Shown: positions 1-9,936, counted from the first letter of the stretch. The stretch: DNA of 64,000 bases from Phytohabitans suffuscus (GCF_011764565.1 NZ_AP022871.1:3410320-3474319), one strand, 5' to 3'. Notes: generated from the letters alone by a model not told the origin. Numbers and translations: made by a program.

Positions 1-2
1 CG

Positions 3-480
3 AGCTACGGCCAGCCGGCGTTCGCGCCACCAGCCTCCGGACCGCCCGCCTACGGCCAGCCGGCCTCGGGACCCCCCGCCTACGGCCAGCCCACCTCAGG
101 GCCACCCACCTCAGGGCCGCCCGCTCACGGCCAGCCTTGGCCACCTGCCTCGGGACCGCCCGCTTACGGCCAGCCTTCCTCTGGAGTTCCCGCCTACGGA
201 CCGCCCTCCTCTGGAGGCCCCGCGTACGGCCAGCCCGCATACAGCGAGCCCCCCTCAACGCCACCTGCATACAGCCAGCCCGCCTCAGGCCCACCCGCAT
301 ACGGCCAGCCCGCCTCAGGCCCACCCGCACATAGTCAGCCCGCCTCGGGACCCCCGCCGGCTACGGAGGCGAGCCCGCGTCAGGGCCGCCCGCCTACGAG
401 CAGCCCGCCCCCGGCGCCCCTGCCTACGGCCAGCCCGCGTCCGGAGGTCCCGCCTACAACCAGCCGGCTTGGGGCCAGCC
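3..480 (+). repeat. Imperfect tandem repeats encoding Y-G-Q-P-A-S-G-P-P-A
   Basis: A degenerate 30-bp-like unit (coding roughly AYGQPASGPP) recurs about a dozen times, with variants such as AYSQPASGPP and AHGQP. It forms the low-complexity N-terminal tail of the MinD-like ATPase and probably makes a disordered, tyrosine-spaced segment. The repeat is disturbed by a one-base frame change near 351-355. Confidence 0.7.
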
Positions 481-1885
481 CGCGGCGACCTCCGGCCCGC
501 CGGCGACCGCGAACGGTGGTCCACAGTGGAGCCCGACGCAGCCCGCACCGGGAGCCGTACACAACCCGGGGCCCAACGGCCAGCCCGGCAGTTGGGGACC
601 GACCGGCAACCAGTCGCTGCAGCCGCCCGCGGACCCGTGGGCCGGTGCGGCGCCGCTGCACCACCCGCCCGGTTCGCCATGGGCCAGCCCGCCCGGCCAG
701 GCCGTCCCGCCCACCGGGCACCCGCAGCCTCCCGCTCCCGACACCACCGCGCCCACCCAGCCGACGCCGGGCGCACAGCCCGGTGCGGCCGCGTACCCCG
801 CGCAGGGTTGGGCGGGGCAAAACGGTCAGGTCGAGCCGGCCACGCTCCCCACCCAGCCGGGCATCGGCCAGCCGCACCAGGTGCACCCCGGCGTCACCGC
901 CATGCCGCCGCAGCTGCCGTACCAGGAGCAGCCCGTCCGCCCGACGGAGCCGGGCGTGCCGACGGCGGAGGAGTTCGCGCGGCGCCGTGCGGTCCGGCCG
1001 CCCGAGCCGGTGGCGCGCACGGGCATGCGGGCCGCGGTCAACAAGTCGACGCTGGGCCTGGTCAAGCTCGCGCCCGGCCGCCACGAGCAGGAGTTCCGCC
1101 AGGACGTCGAAAAGGTTCGGCGTAACTTCGGCGGGCTGCGCCAGGTGACCGTGGTCAACCCCAAGGGCGGTGCCGGCAAGACGGTGGCGGTGCTGCTGCT
1201 CGCGATGACGTTCGGGCAGAAACGCGGCGGCTACGTGCTGGCCTGGGACAACAACGAGACCCAGGGCACCCTCGGCATGCGGGCGCAGCAGGACTTCCAC
1301 AGCCGTACCGTGCGCGACATGCTCCGCGACCTCGGAAGCTTCCAGGGCGCGCGGGGGCGGGTGGGCGACCTCTCGCAGTACGTGCGGGCGCAGGGCGAGG
1401 GCATGTTCGACGTGCTGGCCTCGGACGAGTCGGCGACGGCCGGCGAGATGCTGACCGCGCACGCGTTCGGGGAGATCCGCGAGGTGGTCAGCCGCTTCTA
1501 CAAGCTGATCTTCGTGGACACCGGCAACAACGTGCGCGCCCAGAACTGGCAGGCCGCCATCGACGCCACCGACCAGCTCGTCCTCACGATGTCGGCGCGC
1601 AACGACTCGGCCGAGACGGCGGCGCGCATGCTCGACCACCTGGAGCAGAGCGGGCGCACCCGGCTGGTCCGGCAGGCGGTGACCGTCGTGTCGATGCCGT
1701 CGCGCCCGAAAGACATCGACCTGCCGCCGATCCAACGGCACTTCGAGGCGCGCACCCGTGCGGTGCTTCCGGTGCCGTACGACCGCCAGGTCGACACCGG
1801 CGAGCCACTGCGGTACGGCCAGCTCACCAACGCCACGCTCGACGCCTGGCTCAAGGTGGCCGCGGCGGTCTCCGAGGGTCTCTGA
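3..1885 (+). CDS. MinD/ParA-like ATPase with long Pro/Gly/Tyr-rich N-terminus (5' partial, apparent frameshift)
   Basis: The C-terminal 330 or so residues form a SIMIBI-class ATPase: a deviant Walker A KGGAGKT lies at residues 95-101 counted from the GTG at 881, followed by ATPase strand motifs such as LIFVDTGNN. This type resembles the MinD/ParA-like proteins of actinobacteria that carry long Pro-rich tails; partitioning, positioning or secretion roles are known for the family, the role here is unknown. The N-terminal part is made of YGQPASGPPA-like repeats that read from the left window edge in one frame to about position 355, then continue in another frame (stop TAG at 332-334 blocks that frame further upstream). 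One C missing from the C-run at 351-355 explains this. The true start lies outside the window; 881 is merely the first start codon in the ATPase frame. It converges on the DUF3151 gene with 16 bp between stops. Confidence 0.75.
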
Positions 1886-1901
1886 AGACCCGGTCGAAGG
1901 T

Positions 1902-2330
1902 CTACGCGCCGGAGAGGGCGTCGCCCGCGGCCGGGTCGCAGTCGCGCAGGAACTGGGCGCAGCGGGCCGCCTCGTCGGACTCGCCGATCTCGTCGGCCGA
2001 CCGCGAGAGCGCGTGCAGCGAGCGCAGGAAGCCGCGGTTGGGCTCGTGCGACCACGGCACCGGGCCGTGCCCCTTCCAGCCGCTGCGGCGCAGCTGGTCG
2101 AGGCCCCGGTGGTAGCCGGTGCGGGCGTACGCGTACGCCGTCACGAACTTGCCCTCCGCCAGCGAGCGGCTCGCGAGGGTCGCCCACGCCGCGCTGTACG
2201 CCGGGAAGTGCCCGGCCACCTCGGCGTACGCCTCGTCGGTGTCGTCCCGCTCCGCCTCGGCCAACGCGGCCGCGGCCTTTTCGTCGGCGGGCAGCAGCGT
2301 GGCGGGCGGTTCGGGCAACAGGTTCTGCAT
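1902..2330 (-). CDS. DUF3151 family protein
   Basis: A 142-residue protein beginning MQNLLPEPPATLLPADEK and containing the conserved tract AYARTGYHRGLDQLRRSGWKG, which I recognise as the actinobacterial DUF3151 family. It is a soluble protein of unknown function, widely kept in actinobacteria next to fructose-bisphosphate aldolase or adenylosuccinate synthase genes; here the aldolase gene lies 5 kb away on the same strand. The start at 2330 is chosen because family members begin with this MQNLLPEPP segment; the reading frame is open to 2414 but that extension looks non-conserved. No clear Shine-Dalgarno is visible, so a short or absent leader is possible. It is divergent from the LOG-family gene. 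Confidence 0.85.
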   Translation of the reverse strand: MQNLLPEPPATLLPADEKAAAALAEAERDDTDEAYAEVAGHFPAYSAAWATLASRSLAEGKFVTAYAYARTGYHRGLDQLRRSGWKGHGPVPWSHEPNRGFLRSLHALSRSADEIGESDEAARCAQFLRDCDPAAGDALSGA

Positions 2331-2465
2331 GGGCACATTCAACCCGCAACCTCGGCCATACAGTGCCTGAAAGGCTGAGGGATTCGTCACGCGTGCGGCC
2401 GGTGTGCGCGCCACGACACTGGACTACAAATAAAAGTCCGGAGCCTCCCCAGGACCCGGTAACGG

Positions 2466-2494
2466 GAGCCCGGTGACCTCGTGTCGCCGGGCTC
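2466..2494 (+). other. Stem-loop in the leader of the LOG-family gene
   Basis: A 12-bp inverted repeat (GAGCCCGGTGAC / GTCGCCGGGCTC, one G-U pair) with a 5-nt loop lies just upstream of the GTG start at 2527. It overlaps the alternative in-frame start at 2473, which argues for the downstream start. It could be a leader hairpin or a terminator of an unseen transcript. Confidence 0.4.
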
Positions 2495-2526
2495 TCTCGC
2501 TTGAGCCCGTACGGCACGATTGGCGC

Positions 2527-3699
2527 GTGCCGTCCCTTGATGTCCTGGAGCCGTTCGACACCACTCCGGAAGAAGTGGAGTCCCGCGCCGAGCTCGACCT
2601 GCACGTACGAAGCGGCAGCCTCGCCGGGCTGACCGTCCAGGGGCTGCACCTCGATGCCGAGCCGGTGCCCGATCTGTCCCGTGTGGACGTCACCGGCACG
2701 CTCTTCATCGGCTGCCGCTTCGCCACCGTCGAGGCCGAGGCCGACGTGGTGCGCCGCGGTGCGCACGTGGTGCCACCGTTCCGCGACATGCCGTTCCCCA
2801 CGCACCCGTCCCACCTGTACACGGCGGACGACCTCGCCGCCGGCTTCGAGACCGGCGGCTTCGCCGGGATGTACGACACCGTGGTCTACGAGCACTTCCT
2901 GGCCGCGGGCGGCGCGCTGCCCTCGGTCCGCGCGGCGCTCGCGCAGCGGCTGCACGACCACGGCGTCGACAACGCGCTGGCCGACGTCACGCTCACCTGG
3001 CTGTCCCGCCACGGCCCCGGCTCGGTGGTCGGTGTGATGGGCGGCCACGCGGTGCCGCGCGGCTCGTCGGCGTACCGGCTGGCGGCCTCCCTCGGCTGGG
3101 AGCTGGCCCGCGCCGGCCGCCTCGTGGTGACCGGCGGCGGTCCGGGCGTGATGGAGGCCGCCAACCTCGGCGCCTACCTGGCCACCCACGACGCCGAGGA
3201 CCTCACCGCCGCGATCGACCAGCTCAGCGCCGCGCCCGACTTCCTGGACCACGACCCGTACACGGCGGTCGCGCTCGAGATCCGGGCCCGCTTCACCGCG
3301 GGCGACGACGTCGACTGGCCACGCCGCGGTGGCCTGGCGATCCCCACCTGGCTGTACGGGCACGAGCCGGCCAACCTCTTCGCCGGCCGGATCGCCAAGT
3401 ACTTCTCCAACGCGATCCGCGAGGACACGATCCTGCGCCTGGCCCGCGGCGGCATCGTCTTCGCCCCGGGGATGGCCGGCACGGTCCAAGAGATCTTCCA
3501 AGCCGCCACGAAGGCCTTCTACGGAACCGACGGGGCCAGCGGCCCGTTCGTATTCCTCGACGTGCAACATTGGACCGAGCGGCTGCCCGTCCGTGGTTTG
3601 CTGGGGCCCCTGCTCGCCGCCTCGCCGATGGGTGACCTCGGTGGGCTGCTCCATATCACCGACGACGTCGCCCACGCCACCACGATCCTCACGTCCTGA
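2527..3699 (+). CDS. LOG-family (lysine decarboxylase-like, Rossmann-fold) protein
   Basis: The 390-residue product carries a LOG-family core with two hallmark glycine-rich loops: VVGVMGGHAVPRGSSAY and LVVTGGGPGVMEAAN, followed later by GGIVFAPGMAGTVQEIFQ (the PGGxGTxxE-like active-site segment, here PGMAGTVQE). The family includes cytokinin-activating nucleotide 5'-monophosphate phosphoribohydrolases, but this long member has an extra N-terminal region of roughly 150 residues and the usual PGGxGT is altered to PGMAGT, so substrate and activity are uncertain. The GTG at 2527 is preferred to the ATG at 2473, which falls inside a hairpin. A 58-bp gap separates it from the DUF262 gene, whose composition is clearly different. 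Confidence 0.75.
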   Translation: MPSLDVLEPFDTTPEEVESRAELDLHVRSGSLAGLTVQGLHLDAEPVPDLSRVDVTGTLFIGCRFATVEAEADVVRRGAHVVPPFRDMPFPTHPSHLYTADDLAAGFETGGFAGMYDTVVYEHFLAAGGALPSVRAALAQRLHDHGVDNALADVTLTWLSRHGPGSVVGVMGGHAVPRGSSAYRLAASLGWELARAGRLVVTGGGPGVMEAANLGAYLATHDAEDLTAAIDQLSAAPDFLDHDPYTAVALEIRARFTAGDDVDWPRRGGLAIPTWLYGHEPANLFAGRIAKYFSNAIREDTILRLARGGIVFAPGMAGTVQEIFQAATKAFYGTDGASGPFVFLDVQHWTERLPVRGLLGPLLAASPMGDLGGLLHITDDVAHATTILTS

Positions 3700-3757
3700 A
3701 CGAGGCGGCTCAGGTGGACTAACCTCGACGCGTGTGGGCCCCTGGACGGAGGTGACC

Positions 3758-5272
3758 ATGTCGACTTCCCCGCGACTCGAGGTTTGGAGCCTTGCCGATT
3801 TAGTCCGTCTCGTGACGGGTGGGCGCATTCGGGTTCCGGCATTTCACCGCCCATTCGTATGGAACGTCGACCAGACGGTTGCCGTGTTCGACAGCATTGC
3901 TCGCGGCCTGCCTATCGGCGCCATTACCATCCTCAGAAAGCCCGCGCCCGCTGAACGGGTCCGCATCGGACCGGTTGAGGTGGAGGCCGAAGCCGATGAC
4001 GAGGCGATATGGCTGATCGATGGCCAGCAGCGACTGGCCGCGCTCGTAGGTGGCTTGACCGCGCCCGGAGAAGTAGATGACGAGCGATTTCGGATCTTTT
4101 ACGATCTTGACGAGGGCATTTTTCGATCCGTACCGCTTGGCGCCCAGTTGGAGAGTTCTTGGATGCCGGCCAGCAAGCTGCTTGATACTCGCGCAAGGCT
4201 GGCGTGGTATCAGCAAAGTGGGCACGCCACGTCAGAATCGAACCAGAGTCTCGAAGCCGGTGAGGCGATGACCCTCCCCTTCCGGGAATATCGGCTCCCT
4301 GTTTACGAATTCGAGGGCAACGAGCCTCCTGCGGCCGAAGTCTTCGTCAGGCTCAATACACTCGGCACGAGATTGTCGGCCGAAGACGTTCGCCAGGCCC
4401 AACGGCCGGCTTCGCGTTCCCAGCGACGCACGACACTACAGGCTGTATCACGGTCGGTGATCAGCACCGGCTTCGGTAAGATCAACGAGCCTACGCTTCG
4501 CGACTATCTCGGGATCATCGGCCTCGCGTCCAACGATCTCGCCGATCTTGACCGCTTGATCCTCGACGCCATCCGCTTTCTGCGCTCCGAAGCGGCGGTC
4601 CCGCACCTCATCACGCTCCCTGACTCTGGTGCTCTGCCTGCGGTTGCGTTGTTCGTCCGCCGGTACGGCTACCCCTCGGGGCGCATCGCTGAGTTGCTGA
4701 GACGCTGGCTCTGGCGCCACTTTGCCACCGGGGTCACCAGGTTTCATTTGCCGTCCAAAAGGACGAGAGCCCAGATGCCTAATCTGGTACGAGAAGCACT
4801 TGCTGATGATCCCTACGACACTGTGGCGACGCTGCTCTCGCAGACCCCCGAGACTCGCCTGGTCGTCAACGAATCGGTCATCGAGCACGACTCGGCAGTC
4901 GGACTCCTTGCCATGTTGTCCGCTGGCCCTTTGAATTTGGATACCGGGCTACCAGAAAAGCCGACGATGCTCTTCAAACAAAACCGATCATCGCTGCTGC
5001 CAATCTTCCCTGGACGTCGTCACATAGATCTGCCAAACATGATTATGACCACCGCGACTCCAACACGTCCGGCGGCCTCTGTCTTGTCGGAAGCAGCGGA
5101 GGATGTCCTTGCCAGCCATCTCGTTGACCGCTCCACGCTTGACGCATTGTCGGAGCTCCAGGAGAGCCTCTTCTTCAGGCTGCGCGGCCAGCGCATCATG
5201 AGCGCCGCGCAGGATCTCATCGACTTCCACGCGGAGTGGGGGTCGCATGGGGGCGAACCATGGCGGACCTGA
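3758..5272 (+). CDS. DUF262 domain protein (GmrSD-like N-terminal domain only)
   Basis: A 504-residue protein with the DUF262 signature WLIDGQQRLAALVG (DGQQR at residues 88-92) and the N-terminal pattern PAFHRPFVWNVDQTVAVFDSI typical of this ParB/Srx-related fold. In GmrSD type IV restriction enzymes DUF262 is the NTP-driven part and is joined to a DUF1524 HNH nuclease; no such nuclease motif is visible here, and the C-terminal half is unrecognised. The start is set by a strong GGAGGT 4 nt before ATG 3758. The HipA-like gene follows after fewer than 20 bp, so the two are probably co-transcribed. Third-position GC is visibly lower than in the flanking genes (codons such as TTT, GAT, TTG, AAA are frequent), which suggests horizontal acquisition of the pair. 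Confidence 0.8.
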   Translation: MSTSPRLEVWSLADLVRLVTGGRIRVPAFHRPFVWNVDQTVAVFDSIARGLPIGAITILRKPAPAERVRIGPVEVEAEADDEAIWLIDGQQRLAALVGGLTAPGEVDDERFRIFYDLDEGIFRSVPLGAQLESSWMPASKLLDTRARLAWYQQSGHATSESNQSLEAGEAMTLPFREYRLPVYEFEGNEPPAAEVFVRLNTLGTRLSAEDVRQAQRPASRSQRRTTLQAVSRSVISTGFGKINEPTLRDYLGIIGLASNDLADLDRLILDAIRFLRSEAAVPHLITLPDSGALPAVALFVRRYGYPSGRIAELLRRWLWRHFATGVTRFHLPSKRTRAQMPNLVREALADDPYDTVATLLSQTPETRLVVNESVIEHDSAVGLLAMLSAGPLNLDTGLPEKPTMLFKQNRSSLLPIFPGRRHIDLPNMIMTTATPTRPAASVLSEAAEDVLASHLVDRSTLDALSELQESLFFRLRGQRIMSAAQDLIDFHAEWGSHGGEPWRT

Positions 5273-5290
5273 TGCGCACGGTTGGTTGAG

Positions 5291-6454
5291 ATGGCAGCGG
5301 AGGTCAAGGCAGCCGTGCGGCTGCATGGACGTGAGGTCGGCCAGATGACCTTCGTCAAGGGCGGCTCAGTCCTGCGCTACGAAGGTGGGCCCGATGTCCT
5401 CGGCCAAGTCTTCGAGCAGAGTCCGCGCTCTACTCAACGGGTCCGCGTCGGCCTTCCGCCATGGTTCGCCAACCTCTTGCCGGAAGGTGCGCTGCGCCGG
5501 TACATCACGCGTGGCATAGGAGGTCACGTCGGTGACATCCGGCTCCTCAGCGCTCTGGGAAGAGATTTGCCTGGCGCGGTAACGGTGATATCGAATGGCG
5601 AGCCCGAAGACGCCACCGCTGAGGCAACCGACCCGGAGACCCCGTTGCGCTACGCCGCGCTCGCGGGCGTCCAGCTGAAGTTTTCCGTGGAAGCGGAGCG
5701 CATCAGCCTTCCCATCGCGGGCGAGGGCGGCTGGTGGATCGTAAAGCTTCCGGATCGAACATTTCGCAACCTGCCGGCCAACGAGCACCTCATGATGACC
5801 TGGATGAGGCTGGCGGCCTTTCCGGTACCCCCGACCCGCCTCGCTCCCGCCCGGTTAATCAACGGCCTGCCCTATGGGCTGGTCGACCCGGATGAAGAGG
5901 TGTTTCTCATCCCCCGCTTCGATCGGATGCCCGACGGTCCGGTGCACTACGAAGACTTCGCTCAGGTCGCCAATGTCGAGCCGCAGTTCAAGTACCGCGA
6001 GTCGCGGTTCACGTATGAAGGTCTCGGGCGGGCAGTCCGGACGCTCGCCGGCGAGCAAGGTTTCGCCGACTTCGTTCGCCGGCTGGTCGCGATGGTGCTG
6101 ATGGGCAACACCGACGCCCATCTCAAGAACTGGGCGATCATCTACCCCGATCGCGTAACACCAGGGTTGGCTCCGGTGTATGACTTTCATTCCACAACGA
6201 TCTACAGCAAGTTTGCCCCGCTTGCGTTGATGTTGAGTCAGGAAGAGGCACCCGGTCGCATCGATCGCGATCATTTCCGTCGGCTGGCCACGGCTGCCGG
6301 TGATGATCCAGAGCGTACGATCGAGCTGGTAGACGAAACAGTGGACGCGATGCGGACCGCGTGGCGCGAAGCGCGGACGATGGAGTCCTCTTTCCCGCCG
6401 TTGATCGCGCACATCGACGACCGCCTCCGTGCCCTCCCCCTCGCTCAGGACTGA
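5291..6454 (+). CDS. HipA-family Ser/Thr kinase (toxin-like), without HipB
   Basis: A 387-residue HipA-type kinase. Counted from ATG 5291: an N-terminal HipA domain (about 1-105), the loop GVQLKFS (126-132), the ATP-binding lysine in WIVKLPD (K152), the catalytic loop NTDAHLKN (273-280) and the metal-binding DFHS (298-301). HipA kinases phosphorylate glutamyl-tRNA synthetase or other targets and are normally neutralised by an adjacent HTH protein, HipB. No HTH gene of any kind is adjacent: upstream is the DUF262 gene, downstream an unrelated convergent gene. All catalytic motifs look intact. A TTG at 5282 is an alternative start. Like its upstream neighbour the gene has lower GC at third positions than its surroundings. 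Whether the DUF262 protein takes the antitoxin role is inference. Confidence 0.82.
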   Translation: MAAEVKAAVRLHGREVGQMTFVKGGSVLRYEGGPDVLGQVFEQSPRSTQRVRVGLPPWFANLLPEGALRRYITRGIGGHVGDIRLLSALGRDLPGAVTVISNGEPEDATAEATDPETPLRYAALAGVQLKFSVEAERISLPIAGEGGWWIVKLPDRTFRNLPANEHLMMTWMRLAAFPVPPTRLAPARLINGLPYGLVDPDEEVFLIPRFDRMPDGPVHYEDFAQVANVEPQFKYRESRFTYEGLGRAVRTLAGEQGFADFVRRLVAMVLMGNTDAHLKNWAIIYPDRVTPGLAPVYDFHSTTIYSKFAPLALMLSQEEAPGRIDRDHFRRLATAAGDDPERTIELVDETVDAMRTAWREARTMESSFPPLIAHIDDRLRALPLAQD

Positions 6455-6474
6455 CCGCAAGGCCAGCGCGCCTG

Positions 6475-6993
6475 TCAGGCGATCGACACGCGGCACCAGA
6501 AGCCGACCGGGAGGTCGACGTCGGTCTCGTCGGTGATGCCGTTCTCGTCGAGCGCGTTGTAGATCGCCAGCCGCGAGCCCTCGAAGAGGAACTCGACCGC
6601 GTGCAGCACGCGCGGGCGCCAGTGGGACGGCATGATCCGCTCGATCACGTTGACCTCGCGCAGCCGGCGGCCGCGGGCGGCGAGCAGCGCCGGGTGGGCG
6701 TCGGGACGCCAGTCGAGGGTGAGGCCGGGCCAGTCGAGCGGCATGGACATGTCGACCTGGCCCCAGGTGATCCCGCACTCGTCGAACTTGCGGTGGGTGA
6801 CCTCGACGTTGACGTCGCCGAAGCCGAGGATCACCGGCCCGTCGGCGAACCACTGGCGGCGGTCGAGGTCCCACATTAGCCAGGCGCCCTCCAGCGTCCG
6901 GCCGACGATCCTGGAGAAGCGCGGACGGTGTACGGCTGCCAGCGTCCGGCCGCTGTGGCACCACTGCGGCTCGTACCCTTCGATGCCGAGCAC
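6475..6993 (-). CDS. Conserved hypothetical protein
   Basis: A 172-residue soluble protein that I do not recognise. It starts MLGIEGYEPQWCHSGRTLAA and is rich in tryptophan (for example WLMWDL, RRQWF, ITWG, LDWPGLTLDW, PSHWRP). There is no signal peptide, no membrane segment and no nucleotide-binding motif. Codon use is typical of the chromosome, so it lies outside the low-GC DUF262-HipA island, on which it converges with a 20-bp gap. It is upstream of the aldolase gene's terminator and probably forms its own transcription unit. Confidence 0.6.
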   Translation of the reverse strand: MLGIEGYEPQWCHSGRTLAAVHRPRFSRIVGRTLEGAWLMWDLDRRQWFADGPVILGFGDVNVEVTHRKFDECGITWGQVDMSMPLDWPGLTLDWRPDAHPALLAARGRRLREVNVIERIMPSHWRPRVLHAVEFLFEGSRLAIYNALDENGITDETDVDLPVGFWCRVSIA

Positions 6994-7031
6994 GACCGAC
7001 CTCCCGAGGGCATTCAGATCGGGCGATAGTA

Positions 7032-7094
7032 CCTAAAAACCACCCTTAACCACGGAACGGCGCGCGGCCGGCCCCCGAACGGGGACCGGCCGCG
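7032..7094 (-). terminator. Intrinsic terminator of the aldolase gene
   Basis: Downstream of the aldolase stop (minus strand) lies a strong hairpin, arms 7063-7075 and 7081-7094 with one bulged base and a 5-nt loop, followed further on by a run of five T (minus strand) at 7032-7036. The T-run is about 25 nt past the stem, so termination may be only partly factor-independent. Confidence 0.6.
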
Positions 7095-7117
7095 GACATC
7101 CTGCCTGGGATCTTTGG

Positions 7118-8143
<1,026 letters not shown>

Positions 8144-8264
8144 GTCGAACGCTCCTAGTAATCGGGCTTTGAGTGCGCCGGACCGCGCTGTCCTCCAGCG
8201 GGAAGTATCCCGCAGGTCACCGGCCGCCACCTCACCGGCCCAGGGTGGTCGGGAGCGGCCGGAT

Positions 8265-8657
8265 TCAGGCGCGCCTGCCCTCCCACCGGTCCGGGATCAC
8301 GAGGCTGATCAGCCAGCTGACCACGGCCATGACGATCGCGCCCCAGAAGGCGGGCCAGAAGCCGTCGATGTGAAACGGCAGGTCGAGCTGGCTCGAGATC
8401 CAGTCGGTGAGCAGGAAGAGCAGGGCGTTGACGACGAGCGCGAACAGCCCGAGCGTGAGGATGTAGAACAGGCACCCGACGACGTGGATAATCGGCTTGA
8501 GGACGGCGTTTACCAGGCCAAATATCAGCGCGACGACGATCAGCGTCAACACGTTGCGACCGGAGGAGCTGCCGGTCACGTTGATGTCGGGCACCACCAG
8601 CGTGGTGATCCACAACGCCACCGCGTTGATCGCCAATCGGACCAGAAAACCCACCAT
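8265..8657 (-). CDS. Phage holin family 4-type membrane protein
   Basis: A 130-residue integral membrane protein with four hydrophobic helices: LVRLAINAVALWITTLVV, LTLIVVALIFGLVNAVL, VVGCLFYILTLGLFALVVNALLFLL and FWGAIVMAVVSWLISLVI, plus the conserved LVNAVLKPI segment. This is the PF04020-like family called holin family 4 or YvlD-like; in bacteria it is a chromosomal envelope protein and is not evidence for a prophage. The start MVGFLVRLAINAV at 8657 is favoured over 8678 because the helix begins at once. Confidence 0.8.
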   Translation of the reverse strand: MVGFLVRLAINAVALWITTLVVPDINVTGSSSGRNVLTLIVVALIFGLVNAVLKPIIHVVGCLFYILTLGLFALVVNALLFLLTDWISSQLDLPFHIDGFWPAFWGAIVMAVVSWLISLVIPDRWEGRRA

Positions 8658-8758
8658 TCCATCCTGACACCGCGGCACCGGACCCGCGTCCGGTTTCCCC
8701 AGCTTGATCGGCGGGCACCCTGCTCGCGGTACCCCGGGAAGAGCGGAAGGAGGCCACC

Positions 8759-8968
8759 ATGGTCGAGCCCGACGAGGACTTCGCGCCCGAAGACCACCTG
8801 GCGCCGGAGGAGCGCGACCCGGAGACGCCAGCGGAAGACGCGGTTGAGCAGGCGATGGTCATCGACCCGTCCGGCACCGAGCCGGAGGTGCACCGCGGCC
8901 TCGAAGTGGACGAGTGGGACGCACTCGAGCAGGCCCGCATCGTCGAGGTGGACGACGACTACCGGTGA
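8759..8968 (+). CDS. Small acidic protein of unknown function
   Basis: A 69-residue, very acidic protein (about a third Asp/Glu) starting MVEPDEDFAPEDHLAPEE and ending VEVDDDYR. A good ribosome-binding site (GGAAGGAGG) precedes ATG 8759, and the DNA has normal chromosomal codon bias, so I think it is real. No domain is recognised; a short acidic protein of this sort could be disordered. It is transcribed toward the DedA gene with an 84-bp gap. Confidence 0.6.
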   Translation: MVEPDEDFAPEDHLAPEERDPETPAEDAVEQAMVIDPSGTEPEVHRGLEVDEWDALEQARIVEVDDDYR

Positions 8969-9052
8969 GAGGGCGGCTGACGCGGCGGAAACGTGTCAGC
9001 CTTCAGCGACCGCACAGCTTCGCCTAGCTGGGCACCGGTAGCCTATGTGCCC

Positions 9053-9802
9053 GTGGACACAGCCGAGAAGACCCGCGCGCTCAGCGAACAGCTCGCCGTC
9101 AACCCGCTGGACCCCAAGGAGCTCCTCCAGACGTTCGGTCTGGTGGGCGTCTGGGTGATCCTCTTCGCCGAGACCGGACTCTTGCTCGGCTTCTTTCTCC
9201 CCGGTGACTCGCTGCTCTTCCTCGCCGGCGTGGCCGCCTCGCCGGTCGCCGACGCGATGTTCGGCGATGGCACCAAGCTGTCGCTGATCGGGCTGCTGAT
9301 CGGGGCGCCGATCTGTGCGATCACCGGTGCGCAGCTGGGCCACTTCCTCGGCGCCCGCTACGGCCGCAAGATGTTCGAGCGGCCCGACTCACGCTTCTTC
9401 AAGCGGGAGTACGTGGAGAAGGCCGAGTACTACTTCGAGAAGTTCGGCCCGGCCAAGGCTGTGGTGCTGGCCCGCTTCATCCCGATCGTCCGCACGTTCC
9501 TCAACCCGGTCGCCGGCGTACTCGGCATGCCGGCCAGGACCTTCTTCCTGTGGAACGTCGTGGGCGGCATCATCTGGACCGACGGGATCATCCTCGGCGG
9601 TTACTTCCTGGCGGACAGCATCTACGACGCGGTCGGCGACCACATCGACCGCTACATCCTGCCGGTGGTGGCCCTCATCGTGCTCATCTCGGTGCTGCCG
9701 ATCTTCATCGAGATCATGCGCGAGCGGCGGGCACGCCGTCGTGCGGCTGCCATCGCGGCCGAGGACCCGGCGCAGACGACGCACGCCGGCCGGCATTCCT
9801 AG
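9053..9802 (+). CDS. DedA family membrane protein
   Basis: A DedA/SNARE-associated (VTT) family integral membrane protein, about 249 residues. Visible: hydrophobic N-terminal helix VWVILFAETGLLLGFFLPGDSLLFLAG with the family F/Y-x-x-E...PG-[DE] motif, the central re-entrant GAQLGHFLGARYGRK, and the conserved ARFIPIVRTFLNPVAGVLGM segment with the essential arginines. Members act in lipid flippase-type processes and proton-dependent envelope homeostasis. GTG 9053 is chosen because an extended -10-like TAGCCTAT lies a few bases upstream, consistent with a nearly leaderless message; GTG 8993 is in frame but adds a non-family extension. Confidence 0.85.
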   Translation: MDTAEKTRALSEQLAVNPLDPKELLQTFGLVGVWVILFAETGLLLGFFLPGDSLLFLAGVAASPVADAMFGDGTKLSLIGLLIGAPICAITGAQLGHFLGARYGRKMFERPDSRFFKREYVEKAEYYFEKFGPAKAVVLARFIPIVRTFLNPVAGVLGMPARTFFLWNVVGGIIWTDGIILGGYFLADSIYDAVGDHIDRYILPVVALIVLISVLPIFIEIMRERRARRRAAAIAAEDPAQTTHAGRHS

Positions 9803-9874
9803 GTTTGATCAAACCCCGGCGACTACCACCCGTGATGGGTGCCGTCGCGCCAGGGCACGTGCGAGGCACGAGGA

Positions 9875-9926
9875 AATCGCCCGGTGTCACCGAGAATGGC
9901 GACAAGCTCAGTGACGCCGGGCGATT
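9875..9926. terminator. Bidirectional hairpin between convergent genes
   Basis: A 20-bp inverted repeat with two mismatches (arms 9875-9894 and 9907-9926, 12-nt loop) separates the stop of the DedA gene (9802) from the stop of the convergent ArsR-type gene (9937). Position and length fit a shared terminator; no clear T-run follows. Confidence 0.6.
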
Positions 9927-9936
9927 CCGCGCTAAC

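Noticed and set aside
1498..3828. A 776-codon minus-strand frame across the MinD-like, DUF3151 and LOG genes.
   Set aside because: It crosses three recognisable genes and the product shows no domain; long antisense frames are expected at this GC content.
8265..8657. Evidence of a prophage from the holin-like annotation.
   Set aside because: The holin family 4 label is historical; no phage genes are nearby and the gene is chromosomal in style.
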